Assembly: GCA_945872325.1 (NCBI GenBank) | Contig: CAMBZY010000208.1 | Location: 1-6,057, forward strand | DNA length: 6,057 bases | Source of the DNA: Candidatus Kuenenia stuttgartensis | Lineage (GTDB): Bacteria; Planctomycetota; Planctomycetia; Isosphaerales; Isosphaeraceae | Direction: 5' to 3' | In this document: one piece after another, positions 6,048 through 6,057 of the stretch | Layout: each line of letters starts with the position of its first letter | Numbering within the stretch: the first letter of the stretch is position 1 | Made by a program: the position numbers and the translations under genes | The notes under the pieces: model-generated | What the model was told of the DNA's origin: nothing | The model's input: only the letters and a program-made list of their open reading frames with translations | The model's database searches: none

Positions 6048-6057
6048 ATGGCATTCA
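6048..6057 (+). CDS. Possible start of a further gene, cut by the window end
   Basis: ATG GCA TTC follows AGGA (6040-6043) by a suitable 4 bases, and begins 12 bases after the previous stop codon. Only three codons are visible, so neither reading frame nor identity can be confirmed. If real, the tight spacing implies an operon with the two secreted paralogues. Confidence 0.25.

Noticed and set aside
1..6057. CRISPR array, tRNA, rRNA, insertion sequence or attachment site
   Set aside because: No regularly spaced direct repeats, cloverleaf, transposase frame or terminal inverted repeats were seen on either strand.

Overview
The window looks like a chromosomal segment from a planctomycete (Planctomycetota, possibly the Gemmata-like orders; this placement is an inference). 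The reasons are an RNase E/G with a long disordered insert, a membrane Ser/Thr kinase with a planctomycete-style N-terminal segment and an extracytoplasmic FG-GAP/VCBS propeller, weak Shine-Dalgarno sequences, and secreted proteins of no recognised family. All four clear genes are on the + strand.

Positions 1-1845 hold the 3' part of an RNase E/G family endoribonuclease. The frame is open from the first base, so the true start lies upstream. The catalytic core is intact, with two metal-ligand Asp residues, the 5'-monophosphate sensor Arg-Thr and the CPxC zinc link. Two features are unusual: an acidic, Arg/Pro/Gly-rich insert splits the S1 domain, and the C-terminus is a histidine-rich tail. 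A textbook intrinsic terminator follows at 1880-1917.

Positions 1918-2381 have no convincing gene. The region holds several small dyad symmetries (1946-2043) and one plausible sigma70-type promoter (2172-2200) pointing at the next gene.

Positions 2382-4595 encode a one-pass receptor-like Ser/Thr kinase. It has a cytoplasmic kinase domain, one transmembrane helix and seven FG-GAP/VCBS-like repeats, which is the count for a complete seven-bladed beta-propeller outside the membrane. The catalytic loop reads HCD instead of HRD, and DFG is DYG.

Positions 4699-5334 and 5412-6035 encode two secreted paralogues of about 210 residues, roughly 45% identical by an ungapped hand alignment, in a family I do not recognise. 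They follow the kinase on the same strand with gaps of 103 and 77 bases. A further gene may begin at 6048. The most interesting reading is that the propeller kinase and the tandem secreted proteins form one extracytoplasmic sensing module, but only gene order and shared localisation support that here.
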